Assembly (NCBI RefSeq): GCF_042676605.1
Contig: NZ_JBHTHQ010000012.1
Location: 153,363-217,362, forward strand
DNA length: 64,000 bases
Reading direction: 5' to 3'
DNA from: Alloscardovia venturai
GTDB lineage: Bacteria; Actinomycetota; Actinomycetes; Actinomycetales; Bifidobacteriaceae
Under the pieces are notes generated by a model that saw only the letters and a list, made by a program, of their open reading frames with translations, was not told the origin of the DNA and did no database searches. Shown here piece by piece: positions 1 to 7,555 of this stretch (positions are counted from its first letter, which is position 1; each line of letters opens with the position of its first letter). The position numbers were made by a program, and so were the translations under genes.

Positions 1-846
1 GTTTTTGAACGACCTCTAGAAGCAAAGAAAATATTTCGCGTCACGGATGAAGATTTCGTGAAGTGCATTAAGACGCAGGGAGATGATAGCCCAGACTGCG
101 TACCGAACGTACTGACAAGTATCTCAATCGTTAAACGTGGTAGTTTGGCAGCGCGTTATGCAAATACTATAAGTGAGAGCAGTGCTATCAGGAAGAATAC
201 AGTAGATATCATTGTGTATATTTCTGGAACTTCCCATGTTATTGAGTATAAGCAAGTAGATGGGATTACATCCCGTTCTGAACTGGGAAGTGACTATGTG
301 CCTGGTCTGATTCTTCTCGAGGGGTCTCCTCAGGCGCAAGAATTAGGGATGGAAGAATCAAATAAAAGTGATATATACATTCCAAATTTTGGGAATTTCT
401 CAGATGATATTAAACAATCTTTTAGAGGTATGCTTTTTGAGCAGTCTCCCTATGCACAGATTAACGAATCAGATTCAGAAGAATATAAAGAAGCAGTGAT
501 GAAAGCAATATTATGGGTCGTCGTTGCGATAATTGTTAGTGTAATTGTACTTTTTACCTTGTCTGAAATTACTCTGGCAGATCAGAAGATTCTCCGTGAT
601 ACTTTCGAAATTTACGGTGCTTCGCAAAAGTTACGTATTATTGCAATGAGTGGTACTATTTTTCCGTTTATTGGCACGGTCATTATCGCTTGTGTACTCG
701 GATGGCTAGCTACCTTTGACAGAATACCTATTGTTATGGGGGTCCCATTCTATAATGCAGATTTCGTATGGGCTTTTCCGTGTGTCGTTGTGTTACTAAC
801 GGGCTTTCCATTGTACTTTGCACTGAATAGGAAAGAATGGGGTTAA
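1..846 (+). CDS. FtsX-like ABC transporter permease, C-terminal part (5' end outside window)
   Basis: The frame is open from base 1, so the gene begins upstream and only the last 281 residues are here. The first ~170 residues are soluble and would be the extracytoplasmic loop. They are followed by three hydrophobic segments (AILWVVVAIIVSVIVLF, then one after RIIAMSGTIFPF, then one before the C-terminal RKEWG). A charged stretch containing EIYGASQKLR lies between the first and second, which is the usual FtsX-domain arrangement of MacB/LolE-type permeases. No ATPase partner is visible, so substrate and direction are unknown. The family call rests on topology and the GAS-containing loop only. 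Confidence 0.55.
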   Translation, partial: VFERPLEAKKIFRVTDEDFVKCIKTQGDDSPDCVPNVLTSISIVKRGSLAARYANTISESSAIRKNTVDIIVYISGTSHVIEYKQVDGITSRSELGSDYVPGLILLEGSPQAQELGMEESNKSDIYIPNFGNFSDDIKQSFRGMLFEQSPYAQINESDSEEYKEAVMKAILWVVVAIIVSVIVLFTLSEITLADQKILRDTFEIYGASQKLRIIAMSGTIFPFIGTVIIACVLGWLATFDRIPIVMGVPFYNADFVWAFPCVVVLLTGFPLYFALNRKEWG

Positions 847-847
847 T

Positions 848-943
848 GCTCAAAAGGTGTGTATGAGAATGCTTGTTACATTTTGTGTTTGTTAGCGTGT
901 GGCATGTCTCATTAAATGAACGAGGCTATACACGCTTTTTGAG
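848..943. repeat. imperfect inverted repeat downstream of the permease
   Basis: The sequence GCTCAAAAGGTGTGTAT just after the stop codon is matched, inverted, by ATACACGCTTTTTGAGC about 65 bases on (two mismatches). The RNA could fold into a long hairpin and act as a terminator for the permease gene. I see no convincing gene between here and the tRNAs. Confidence 0.4.
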
Positions 944-1075
944 CATTAACCTTCTGTTTGCGGTAATTAAATCAAATTTCGGGAAGTGGTGGGGGGAAAG
1001 GAAGCGTTGGATGAAAAGGAATATCTCTGAGCTGAAAGATACTGTCGGTGGTCGAATAAACTTTGCATACAATAT

Positions 1076-1099
1076 AGCCCAAGTCTGAAGACTTGGGCT
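1076..1099. terminator. hairpin downstream of the tRNA pair
   Basis: AGCCCAAGTC and GACTTGGGCT form a perfect 10-bp stem with a 4-base loop. It lies 10 bases beyond the 3' end of tRNA-Ala as transcribed leftward, so it probably ends the tRNA transcript. The T-run is poor on both strands. Confidence 0.5.
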
Positions 1100-1108
1100 G
1101 TTAATCTG

Positions 1109-1181
1109 TGGAGGTAAGGGGACTCGAACCCCTGACCCTCTGCTTGCAAAGCAGATGCGCTACCAGCTGCGCCATACCCCC
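1109..1181 (-). tRNA. tRNA-Ala (anticodon TGC)
   Basis: The minus strand reads as a full cloverleaf. The 7-bp acceptor stem is GGGGGTA/TACCTCC, the D arm contains GCGCAGCTGGTAGCGC, the anticodon loop is CTTTGCAAG and the T arm contains GGTTCGAGTC. The anticodon TGC decodes Ala. The CCA end is not encoded. The gene lies 54 bases downstream of tRNA-Ile in the same orientation, probably co-transcribed with it. Confidence 0.95.
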
Positions 1182-1235
1182 GTCGAAACTTGAGCTTAGC
1201 ACATTGTCTGTGACAATGACACGCCGTTTCCGACG

Positions 1236-1309
1236 TGGGCCCGGAGGGACTCGAACCTTCGACCTCATCCTTATCAGGGATGCGCTCTAACCTGCTGAGC
1301 TACGGGCCC
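1236..1309 (-). tRNA. tRNA-Ile (anticodon GAT)
   Basis: The minus-strand cloverleaf has the acceptor stem GGGCCCG/CGGGCCC, a D arm with GTAGCTCAGCAGGTTAGAGC, the anticodon loop CTGATAA and a T arm with GGTTCGAGTCC. Anticodon GAT reads Ile codons. It pairs with the neighbouring tRNA-Ala, the combination often found inside rRNA operons, but no rRNA sequence is present here. Confidence 0.95.
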
Positions 1310-1517
1310 ATCTTAAATTTTCGTTAGTGGCATAGGCCACAACAAAAGAAAACTATAGGGCATTTCATAAGTAAAGTCAAACGCTGAAATTGCGCGTGTC
1401 GCAGGAGTGTTTGCTCGATCGAGTGCTCGCTGTAGCTGAGTAGAAGTAAGAAAACAATAAATCTACATGCTCCGTGTATGTTCTTCATATATGCAATGCG
1501 CGTGGCACACTAGTGCT

Positions 1518-2144
1518 ATGCCTCAAGTGTATGAACTCGACATTGATGGTTTCAATGTTACTGTGACACTCAAAAGTATCAAGAATATGTATGTGCGTGT
1601 CAAGCCACCAGAAGGACATGTAGAGGTCACAGCGCCGTACTACGTACATCAAAGTGACATCGTGAAATTGATTCGTGACCGTGCTGAGTGGATAGATCAA
1701 GCGCGGGATCGCATTGCTGTGACGGAAGGAATCATCAGCGATGGACTGCGTGATAAGGATCAATCTCAAAGAGGCGCACGAGGTCAGGGTAATGTCCTGA
1801 GAGGGTGGACTCCTCAACGCGAAAAAGAGGCAAGAGCCATCTTAGAGGATCGACTTCCGCCACTTATCGACAAGTGGTCGCGTATCATTGACCGCCAAGC
1901 GTCGCACATTACTCTGCGAGTGATGAAAACTCGATGGGGTTCCTGCACGCCCAAAACGGGAAGGATTCGTCTTAATTTAGCACTCGCTTTTGTGCCAGAA
2001 GAGTTGCTGGAGTACGTACTAGTCCATGAGCTTACACACCTATATGAGCGTGGTCATGGAGTTGGATTCCAGACGCGTATAAGCCGCTACCTTCCTGACT
2101 GGAAAAATAAAAGACGAGCACTCAACTCCTACGGGAGTTATTAA
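1518..2144 (+). CDS. YgjP-like (DUF45) zinc metallohydrolase
   Basis: This 208-residue cytosolic protein matches the YgjP/WLM-type metallopeptidase family. It carries the zinc motif HELTH in VLVHELTHLYERGHG, plus the family signature TRWGSCTPKTGRIRLNLAL about 30 residues earlier. The first half (a VTLKSIKNMYVRVKPP-like region) matches the family N-terminus. The frame is open to an ATG at 1467, but the extra 17 residues look unlike the family, so I chose the ATG at 1518; neither start has a strong ribosome site. The cellular substrate of this family is not established. Its 3' end overlaps an elaborate inverted-repeat structure. Confidence 0.8.
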   Translation: MPQVYELDIDGFNVTVTLKSIKNMYVRVKPPEGHVEVTAPYYVHQSDIVKLIRDRAEWIDQARDRIAVTEGIISDGLRDKDQSQRGARGQGNVLRGWTPQREKEARAILEDRLPPLIDKWSRIIDRQASHITLRVMKTRWGSCTPKTGRIRLNLALAFVPEELLEYVLVHELTHLYERGHGVGFQTRISRYLPDWKNKRRALNSYGSY

Positions 2145-2178
2145 CCGCGCGAGAGAGAAAGCGCGGCGAGTGCTCGTC
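2113..2178. terminator. three-way-junction inverted repeat at the end of the YgjP gene
   Basis: GACGAGCACTC (2113-2123) pairs perfectly with GAGTGCTCGTC (2168-2178). Two hairpins sit side by side inside: AACTCC-TACG-GGAGTT (2124-2139) and CCGCGC-loop-GCGCGG (2145-2166). The outer stem starts within the last codons of the gene. It probably stops transcription or protects the mRNA 3' end; there is no T-run. Confidence 0.5.
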
Positions 2179-2282
2179 ATGCGGCGAATAGAAGGAGGTG
2201 GGAAACTACTCGCCTATTTCAGGGGACGGGTAAAGTCCTTTTTGAATTTTCCCTTAACCACGTTCAAAACAGTTCTATTCTA

Positions 2283-3179
2283 CTACTTTTTTGTTTCTTG
2301 TGCAGTAGTGATAGCCTGTGTCATCTGGCTAAAGAGTTCCTGATATCCGCCAGGTGTAGCTGCAGGCAGGACCACTGTCTTAGCGTTATTAGACTCGGAA
2401 AGTGAACGCATTACGTCGAGATACTGGTTGAAGAGAACGACATTATTGACATCGTCAATCTTCATACCGACATTCTGCAAGCTCTTAATCTGGTCAACGA
2501 TACCGTTTGCGATTTCGCGACGGTAATTTGCCTGACCCTCACCCTGCAGACGAGTCTTTTCTGCTTCTGCCGTAGCTTGCGCTTCGATGGAAATACGGTT
2601 CGCCTCAGCGCGCTCGCGGGTAGCTTCCTTCTCGCGCTGTGCTGCGTTGATGGAGTCCATCGCGGCCTTGACCTGCTCGGATGGGTCGATTGCTGTAATC
2701 AAAGACTTGATGACAGTGAAACCGTAATGAGACATTTCGCCGCCAACGGTTTCCTGCACGTCGCGAGCCACATCGTCTTTGCGCGCGAACGCATCGTCGA
2801 GAGAAAGCTGAGGAATGGCGGAACGCAATGCATCTTCCATGTACGAGCGAAGCTGACCAGCAGGATCGCCGAGCTCGTAGTATGCAGTAGAAACGTTCTC
2901 AGGATTGACGCGGAACTGAGTGGAAACAACGACATTGACAAAGACGTTATCCAAAGTCTTCGTCTCCACTTTGACCATAAGCTGGTTGACACGCAAACCA
3001 GTCTTGTGCGCGATACGGTCTACAAATGGAATTTTGAAATGCAATCCCGCAAATGCAACGGTTTGGAACTTACCAAATCGCTCAATGATGTATGCCTGCT
3101 GTTGCGGCACGACGTACGCGCAGCTAGCGACGATGATAAGCGCGATGACGACAAGGATGATGATAGGTACTGTACTCAT
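2283..3179 (-). CDS. SPFH/band-7 family membrane protein (stomatin/QmcA-like)
   Basis: This 298-residue protein has one N-terminal membrane helix (residues ~5-25, IIILVVIALIIVASCAYVV), then QQQAYIIERFGKFQ, the classical start of a band-7 domain. The band-7 domain runs to about residue 190. An alanine/glutamate-rich coiled coil (EKEATRERAEANRISIEAQATAEAEKT region) follows, with a C-terminal oligomerisation segment. Members form large membrane-bound assemblies that organise lipid microdomains or guard proteases. The usual NfeD partner is not adjacent. AAAGGAGAA lies just upstream of the ATG. Confidence 0.88.
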   Translation of the reverse strand: MSTVPIIILVVIALIIVASCAYVVPQQQAYIIERFGKFQTVAFAGLHFKIPFVDRIAHKTGLRVNQLMVKVETKTLDNVFVNVVVSTQFRVNPENVSTAYYELGDPAGQLRSYMEDALRSAIPQLSLDDAFARKDDVARDVQETVGGEMSHYGFTVIKSLITAIDPSEQVKAAMDSINAAQREKEATRERAEANRISIEAQATAEAEKTRLQGEGQANYRREIANGIVDQIKSLQNVGMKIDDVNNVVLFNQYLDVMRSLSESNNAKTVVLPAATPGGYQELFSQMTQAITTAQETKK

Positions 3180-3489
3180 CTCATTCTCCTTTCAAAGAAT
3201 AGTTATATAGATAATAGCAATGGGAGTTGTCAGTCATGTGGGGGTATCGGGAGCTGATACAGATTTCTGATGTTCGTTTCATGACATGGAATAGCGCTAT
3301 TTTTTTGTAAGATTTCAAACTAACGATGTGGACAGTGGAACTATTGTGTGAAGTCTATAAAAGCTAGTTTGAAACAGCAGCGCTTTACATGATTTCCGCG
3401 TATAACTTTTTTACCAATTTTTCTCAATTGGTAACGACTTACTTAACTTAATATGGTGTGCACATTTATGTGAAAATAAGCGTGGAGGT
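3180..3489. other. intergenic region with inverted repeats
   Basis: No gene is visible in these ~310 bases. TTACCAATT (3411-3419) and AATTGGTAA (3426-3434) form a perfect 9-bp hairpin about 55 bases before the next gene. TTTCAAACT and AGTTTGAAA flank a further ~60-base stretch upstream of it. These could be regulatory sites for the gene at 3490. Confidence 0.4.
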
Positions 3490-3978
3490 ATGGTGTGTGG
3501 TAAAAGAGGCAAAAGAGTTGCGGCGTACATTTTTACCGTTCTCTGTGCGATTCTTGCTCTTCTTACGCTCGTGGGCGTCATGTGGGCTGGATTCGACATC
3601 ATAGAGGAGGAGTTTTCGCAATTTCCTGAGTATGCGTGGATACATACGCCAGTTGTGTGCCTTCTTGGATTTATACCAATTCCCTTTGCTGTGCGGATAG
3701 TTTATACCGTTTGGCGTTTTACTATGGGCTTTACGAAACTTAACAATTCCAGTTTCTACAAATATTTTCAAGTGACGTTTTGGCTTGCAATAGCACAAGC
3801 AGTAGTTGGTTTTGCCCTACCATTTACTGTGTCGCAGTTCCTCCACGAGGGGAATCCTGCAATGGACATTGCATGGGTGGCGATGACTGTATCGTCATCT
3901 ATCACGCTTTTACACCACCAACAAAAAATTATTAACAGAAATAAAACAACGCGAACAACACTAGAACCTAACCTTTAA
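3490..3978 (+). CDS. small four-helix membrane protein, possibly DUF2975-like
   Basis: This 162-residue protein has four predicted membrane helices (near residues 8-30, 48-72, 92-115 and 122-142), short loops and a basic C-terminal tail. The size and topology resemble DUF2975 membrane proteins, which usually sit beside a small DNA-binding protein, but I cannot see a decisive motif. GGAGG lies one base before the ATG, which is too close; the GTG at codon 2 may be the real start. Two tiny overlapping genes follow 10 bases on, so all three are probably one operon. Confidence 0.5.
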   Translation: MVCGKRGKRVAAYIFTVLCAILALLTLVGVMWAGFDIIEEEFSQFPEYAWIHTPVVCLLGFIPIPFAVRIVYTVWRFTMGFTKLNNSSFYKYFQVTFWLAIAQAVVGFALPFTVSQFLHEGNPAMDIAWVAMTVSSSITLLHHQQKIINRNKTTRTTLEPNL

Positions 3979-3988
3979 GGAGACGATA

Positions 3989-4108
3989 ATGAGCATGAGC
4001 ACACGCGATATCGAAGCACTCAAACTCGTAGGACTAACTCCGCAATGGGTAGAACAAGACGCGAAACGGGTAGAAGACGAAACGCAAGACGATAATCATC
4101 CTCGATGA
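3989..4108 (+). CDS. 39-residue acidic hypothetical protein
   Basis: A TAAGGAGA ribosome site lies 6 bases before the ATG. The 39-codon frame ends in TGA, which overlaps the ATG of the next gene (ATGA), the hallmark of translational coupling. The peptide starts MSMSTRDIEALKLVGLTPQW and ends in a highly charged tail rich in E and D. No family is recognised. The strong ribosome site and coupling to a ribbon-helix-helix gene support real expression. It could be the partner protein of a small regulatory or toxin-antitoxin-like pair, but that is inference. Confidence 0.6.
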   Translation: MSMSTRDIEALKLVGLTPQWVEQDAKRVEDETQDDNHPR

Positions 4109-4263
4109 GACTTACTACGGATTTCACCTTCAACAAGAAGAACCCCCAAGTAACTGTTAGTCTTAAAATGCCTCGCAGCCTCGTCAAGACACTCGATGAG
4201 CATGCCAAACGCTACCACGTCTCTCGCAGCGAATACATACGCAGAAAACTAGCCTACGCATAA
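4105..4263 (+). CDS. ribbon-helix-helix (CopG/Arc-like) DNA-binding protein
   Basis: This 52-residue protein shows a beta strand with alternating residues (QVTVSLKMP), a first helix (RSLVKTLDEHAKRYH) and a second helix after VSRSEYIRRKL, matching the ribbon-helix-helix fold of CopG/Arc-type repressors or antitoxins. Its ATG overlaps the stop of the preceding 39-codon gene, so the two are translationally coupled. It probably binds its own promoter region as a dimer. A long hairpin directly follows the stop codon. Confidence 0.72.
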   Translation: MRLTTDFTFNKKNPQVTVSLKMPRSLVKTLDEHAKRYHVSRSEYIRRKLAYA

Positions 4264-4267
4264 AGAA

Positions 4268-4310
4268 AGAGAGAGTGTACGGCACAAGTTTTGTGTCGCG
4301 CACTCTCTCT
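4268..4310. terminator. long hairpin after the ribbon-helix-helix gene
   Basis: AGAGAGAGTG (4268-4277) pairs with CACTCTCTCT (4301-4310), and CGGCACAA pairs with TTGTGTCG inside it (one G-U). It begins five bases after the stop codon and probably terminates the small operon, although no T-run follows. Confidence 0.55.
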
Positions 4311-4483
4311 TGGATGCGCAATTGTAGTTGTCAGGAGCAGCGAGATGCGATCAAAATGATGAAGTCTGCTATTGCAGGTTCCTTATTACTAACCCAGTTA
4401 TGGATGTCTTTTAAACCAAAGGTAGCTACCAAAACTGACTATAAAAATAATAATTCCCGCAATGATTTGGATGGGCTTAATTA

Positions 4484-5017
4484 CTAACAATGACTACCTA
4501 CCCATGTCCAGAATACTGACTCTCCCAGTGCTTCCAGAACAGCTATAGCTGGGTGTACTGCTGCAAGAGCTAACACTTTTCCCCATGCCAAACCGTGAGC
4601 AGCGCCAATCACTCCTACGAGGTAAGGGCATACATCGTGAGCAGATATACGCTCTTCACTGAGCGCTTCTACATACCTTTGTTGCTCGGGGGTTGCATTC
4701 TTAAGAGTTTCTGCTGCCTTGTTAACTACATCTACAATATTGGTTCTGTATATAGATCCATCGAATCTTCTAACAAGCATTTTGCCAGTATCATAATTGA
4801 GCGTCACCAATATTGTTCCATAACCTTTAACAGTTTCTTTTTCTATTTTCACCCCGTGTAACTTTCCTCCTAGTGCCGCTGGAATCTGTTCCGCCGGCAC
4901 ACTATCAATCAAATCTTCTGTAGCATGTGCTGGTAAACACATCATGGAGAGTGCTATTACCGTGATGATAGATACTACAATCGCAAAAAGCCTATCTTTA
5001 AAAGATATAGTTTTCAT
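4484..5017 (-). CDS. secreted protein with a Cys-flanked hydrophobic C-terminus; bacteriocin-like precursor
   Basis: This 177-residue protein starts with a clear Sec signal peptide (charged start, hydrophobic core VVSIITVIALSMMCL, likely cleavage after AHA near residue 32). A soluble middle of ~97 residues follows. The last 48 residues begin and end with cysteine (CPYLVGVIGAAHG ... WTWVGSHC) and are small-residue and aromatic rich, with an amphipathic look like pore-forming bacteriocins. GGAAAG lies upstream of the ATG. No named family is recognised. An alternative is a secreted cell-envelope protein with a membrane-associating tail. Confidence 0.55.
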   Translation of the reverse strand: MKTISFKDRLFAIVVSIITVIALSMMCLPAHATEDLIDSVPAEQIPAALGGKLHGVKIEKETVKGYGTILVTLNYDTGKMLVRRFDGSIYRTNIVDVVNKAAETLKNATPEQQRYVEALSEERISAHDVCPYLVGVIGAAHGLAWGKVLALAAVHPAIAVLEALGESVFWTWVGSHC

Positions 5018-5583
5018 CTTTCTTCCTTTCTCCTCTGAAAGTAGTTTTTACACGTCTTATTGTGTAAAAACTTGTTAATGATTATACTCTTCTTGGCTCT
5101 TTTTCTCACATTTTTAATGTTCGTTTCCGGTCCAACTTTATTGGCTACGGCTTAAGATTCTTCAAAACTATTGCGTTTATTTGTTTTGTTTTTCAGGTAC
5201 TTGGTATTCGAGACACATCACGGTAATACCGTTAGAAAGTCTAAGAAGGTAGTCTTGGCACGATTTGGGTAGTACGCCCAATGGGGAGAGAAGATTGAGA
5301 GGATTGGAATGAAACATAATCCTTAGCGGTAAAAGGCTAAGTGGGGACAAAATCCAGCGGGCAGTCAGATGGCGGTTGTTTGTTTAATCTAGATAATAAC
5401 ATCTAGTTTGCTAGATTGGTCGCCGCAGCCGGGCTTCATTTGGGCTTATGGTATCTTAGCGCCTTCCAGTTTGTAGCACTGAAGTCCAAGATTCTAGACA
5501 AACTACTACAGCGTAACAATCTGTTACTCTTTCGTTTAAGCCACTCTATCTTGGACTTCTGAACTGCTCAAATCCCAGCCAAA
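5018..5583. other. gene-free, structure-rich region (possible RNA)
   Basis: About 560 bases without a credible gene but with several inverted repeats. GTTTTTACAC/GTGTAAAAAC (5044-5053/5062-5071) lies in the leader of the secreted-protein gene. CTTAGC/GCTAAG occurs near 5322-5341 and AATCTAG/CTAGATT near 5387-5417. A 12-bp perfect stem GAAGTCCAAGAT/ATCTTGGACTTC (5481-5492/5548-5559) extends outward with TTTG/CAAA and AGCA/TGCT and encloses the hairpin GTAACA-ATC-TGTTAC. The last stem lies just beyond the dps stop codon and could end the dps transcript. I do not recognise a known riboswitch, RNase P RNA or tmRNA. Confidence 0.4.
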
Positions 5584-6063
5584 TTACGCCAAATGCGCGC
5601 GCATGAACCACTGGAACTTTTCAAGCTCTTGTACGTGATCCTGCATAATGTTCGAGCTGATGACATCGAGGTTGTCTAGCTCAGCAATTGCGCGACGGTC
5701 AGCAGCGATGAACTCGTCATAGTATGCAATTAAAGCCTTCAAATAATCCTCGGTATGAGCCGTTCCTGTCAGGCTAAATTCTGCCCAGTCGCGGTTGCGT
5801 TCGATGGCGTCTGCGCGACCGTCAGGGCTACCTCCTAGCTGAGAAATGCGCTCTGCAGATTCGTCTGCTTGGCTGAGCGCGACCTCCACTTGAGGGTCAA
5901 TCATCTCATGGACAGCGATGAAGTTAGGTCCGCTCACATTCCAATGTGCGTGCTTCAAAACGAGCGCTGCTTCTTGCTCCTGACTTAAACGATTCTGAAG
6001 AATGGAAATAATCTTCTCACTTGACTCTTCGTTTAGCGTTGGAATGATGTAATTCAGAGACAT
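5584..6063 (-). CDS. dps: Dps/ferritin-like DNA-protection protein
   Basis: This 159-residue protein matches Dps, the 12-subunit iron-storing protein that binds DNA and detoxifies peroxide. The ferroxidase signature is present: VLKHAHWNVSGPNFIAVHEM, then EVALSQADESAERI, which places the expected His, Asp and Glu ligands at the subunit interface. Length is typical for Dps. The open frame extends 23 codons upstream, but those residues are unlike Dps and an AAGGAAT ribosome site precedes the ATG at 6063. It is monocistronic, isolated by a terminator hairpin on its upstream side. Confidence 0.92.
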   Translation of the reverse strand: MSLNYIIPTLNEESSEKIISILQNRLSQEQEAALVLKHAHWNVSGPNFIAVHEMIDPQVEVALSQADESAERISQLGGSPDGRADAIERNRDWAEFSLTGTAHTEDYLKALIAYYDEFIAADRRAIAELDNLDVISSNIMQDHVQELEKFQWFMRAHLA

Positions 6064-6112
6064 GATATTCCTTACTTTTAGTGTTTTGCATTCACCACCT
6101 TTAACAATGCAA

Positions 6113-6142
6113 AAGGCGACATAGTTCCCCATATGTCGCCTT
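6113..6142 (-). terminator. terminator of the CBS-domain gene
   Basis: AAGGCGACATA and TATGTCGCCTT form an 11-bp perfect stem with an 8-base loop. Read on the minus strand it is followed by TTTTG. It lies 28 bases downstream of the stop codon of the gene at 6170-7519 and would end that transcript. Confidence 0.75.
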
Positions 6143-6169
6143 ACTCACATTTACCTACTTGAGAGTGGT

Positions 6170-7519
6170 TTAGTCTTGTGCTGAGTTCTTTTCTAGAGTA
6201 GACTCATCGCTCTGTTCATCTTCGTTGACTTTGTCCTCTTCATGCTTGTGAACTTCGATAGTCTGTATGCGGCGACCTTCTACCTCAGTAACGGTCATGT
6301 CGTAGCCGTCGTCATCACTGAGGGTCTGTCCCTCATAGCCTAGCTCACCGGTGTGGGCTATAAAGTAGCCAGCTACCGTCTCATAAGGTCCATCTTCCAA
6401 CTCGATGCCAGATGCCTCTGCAAAGTCTTCGAGAGTCATACCGCCGTCAATAGTTAAGATGCCGTTTACGAAAGCATTGTGCTGGTTCTCGGTCTCTTCA
6501 GGGAGGTCATATTCATCGTGAATGTCGCCGACGAGTTCCTCGGTGATGTCTTCGAGAGTGACGATTCCGTCAGTGCCGCCGTATTCGTCAATGACAACGG
6601 CGAGATGAATGCCGCGCTTGCGCATGAGACTCATGCTTGGCAGAATCTTTGACGTACCTGGAAGTTGGATAATGTCACGTGTCACATCTGCTACTGTCGT
6701 GGCGTGAGGATCGCGTACATCAAGCAAGTCGCGCACGTGTACAAAGCCCAAAATGTCATCAAAGCTCTCGCCCATGACTGGGAATCGAGAGTAAGGCTGG
6801 TCGCGTACAAAAGCTGCTGCCGCAAGTAGGCTCATGGTGCCGTCAAGGAAGACCACATCTGCACGCGGTCGCATAACTTCTGCCACAATGGTCTGCTCTG
6901 CGCCAAAGACGTCGGAGAGAATTTCACGCTCGTCATTGCTGAGGCGATTGTTAGAGGATACGAGTACACGAAGCTCATCGTTAGAAACTTCGCTTTCCAC
7001 CTCGTTAGGATCAAAGCCGAGCAGTCGCACAAATCCGTTGGTGTTCTTTCCAATCAGCCAAATAATTGGCGTCATGATAGTGGCAAACACGTCAATTGCT
7101 GGCACCATGGAGCGTGCAATATTTTCGCCTTGCTGGAGAGCGATGCGTTTAGGAACGAGTTCGGAAATTACGATGGAGAAATAAGAAATAATAATAGTGA
7201 GGACTACCATAGTAAGTCCGCCAGCGACGTTCTCGCTCATGCCCGCTTTGGTGAGTAATGGGACAATATGTGGAGACAGTGAGCTCGCACCGAAGGACGC
7301 GGAGAGGAATCCTGCGAGAGTGACGCCAAGCTGCAATGCGGAAAGGAACCTATTAGGGTCTCGTGCAACTTTTGCAACGTGAGCGCCACGTTCATCTTCT
7401 TGCTCCATACGTTCCAATTGGCTGGAACGCAAAGAAACCAATGCCATTTCGGTACCGGAGAAAATGCTACCGATGAGCATAAAGATAAAGATGAAAACGA
7501 TATTAAGCCAAACTGGCAT
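6170..7519 (-). CDS. CNNM/CorC-type hemolysin-family protein (DUF21-CBS-CBS-CorC)
   Basis: This 449-residue inner-membrane protein has an N-terminal DUF21/CNNM domain with four membrane helices (residues ~1-155; SGTEMALVSLRSSQLERM is typical). A CBS pair follows at ~210-330 (EVMRPRADVVFLDG and the EYGGTDGIVTLEDITEEL segment), then a CorC/HlyC domain at ~345-425. The last ~25 residues are acidic and disordered. The family is linked to Mg/Co export; the old name hemolysin C is historical. The carbonic anhydrase gene ends 36 bases upstream on the same strand, so they are probably co-transcribed. Confidence 0.88.
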   Translation of the reverse strand: MPVWLNIVFIFIFMLIGSIFSGTEMALVSLRSSQLERMEQEDERGAHVAKVARDPNRFLSALQLGVTLAGFLSASFGASSLSPHIVPLLTKAGMSENVAGGLTMVVLTIIISYFSIVISELVPKRIALQQGENIARSMVPAIDVFATIMTPIIWLIGKNTNGFVRLLGFDPNEVESEVSNDELRVLVSSNNRLSNDEREILSDVFGAEQTIVAEVMRPRADVVFLDGTMSLLAAAAFVRDQPYSRFPVMGESFDDILGFVHVRDLLDVRDPHATTVADVTRDIIQLPGTSKILPSMSLMRKRGIHLAVVIDEYGGTDGIVTLEDITEELVGDIHDEYDLPEETENQHNAFVNGILTIDGGMTLEDFAEASGIELEDGPYETVAGYFIAHTGELGYEGQTLSDDDGYDMTVTEVEGRRIQTIEVHKHEEDKVNEDEQSDESTLEKNSAQD

Positions 7520-7555
7520 TCCTCAAATCTCCTCCGTCGTCGTCTATGTGGCGCT

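Noticed and set aside
873..1088. 71-residue frame between the permease gene and tRNA-Ala
   Set aside because: TTG start, no ribosome site, odd composition, and it runs through an inverted repeat and into the hairpin before the tRNAs.
2577..3257. 226-residue plus-strand frame opposite the SPFH gene
   Set aside because: Shadow of a well-supported band-7 protein gene on the minus strand; composition is Cys- and Arg-rich nonsense.
5200..5583. Known RNA (RNase P, tmRNA, cobalamin or TPP riboswitch) near dps
   Set aside because: None of the conserved cores of these families could be found; only unassigned stems are present.
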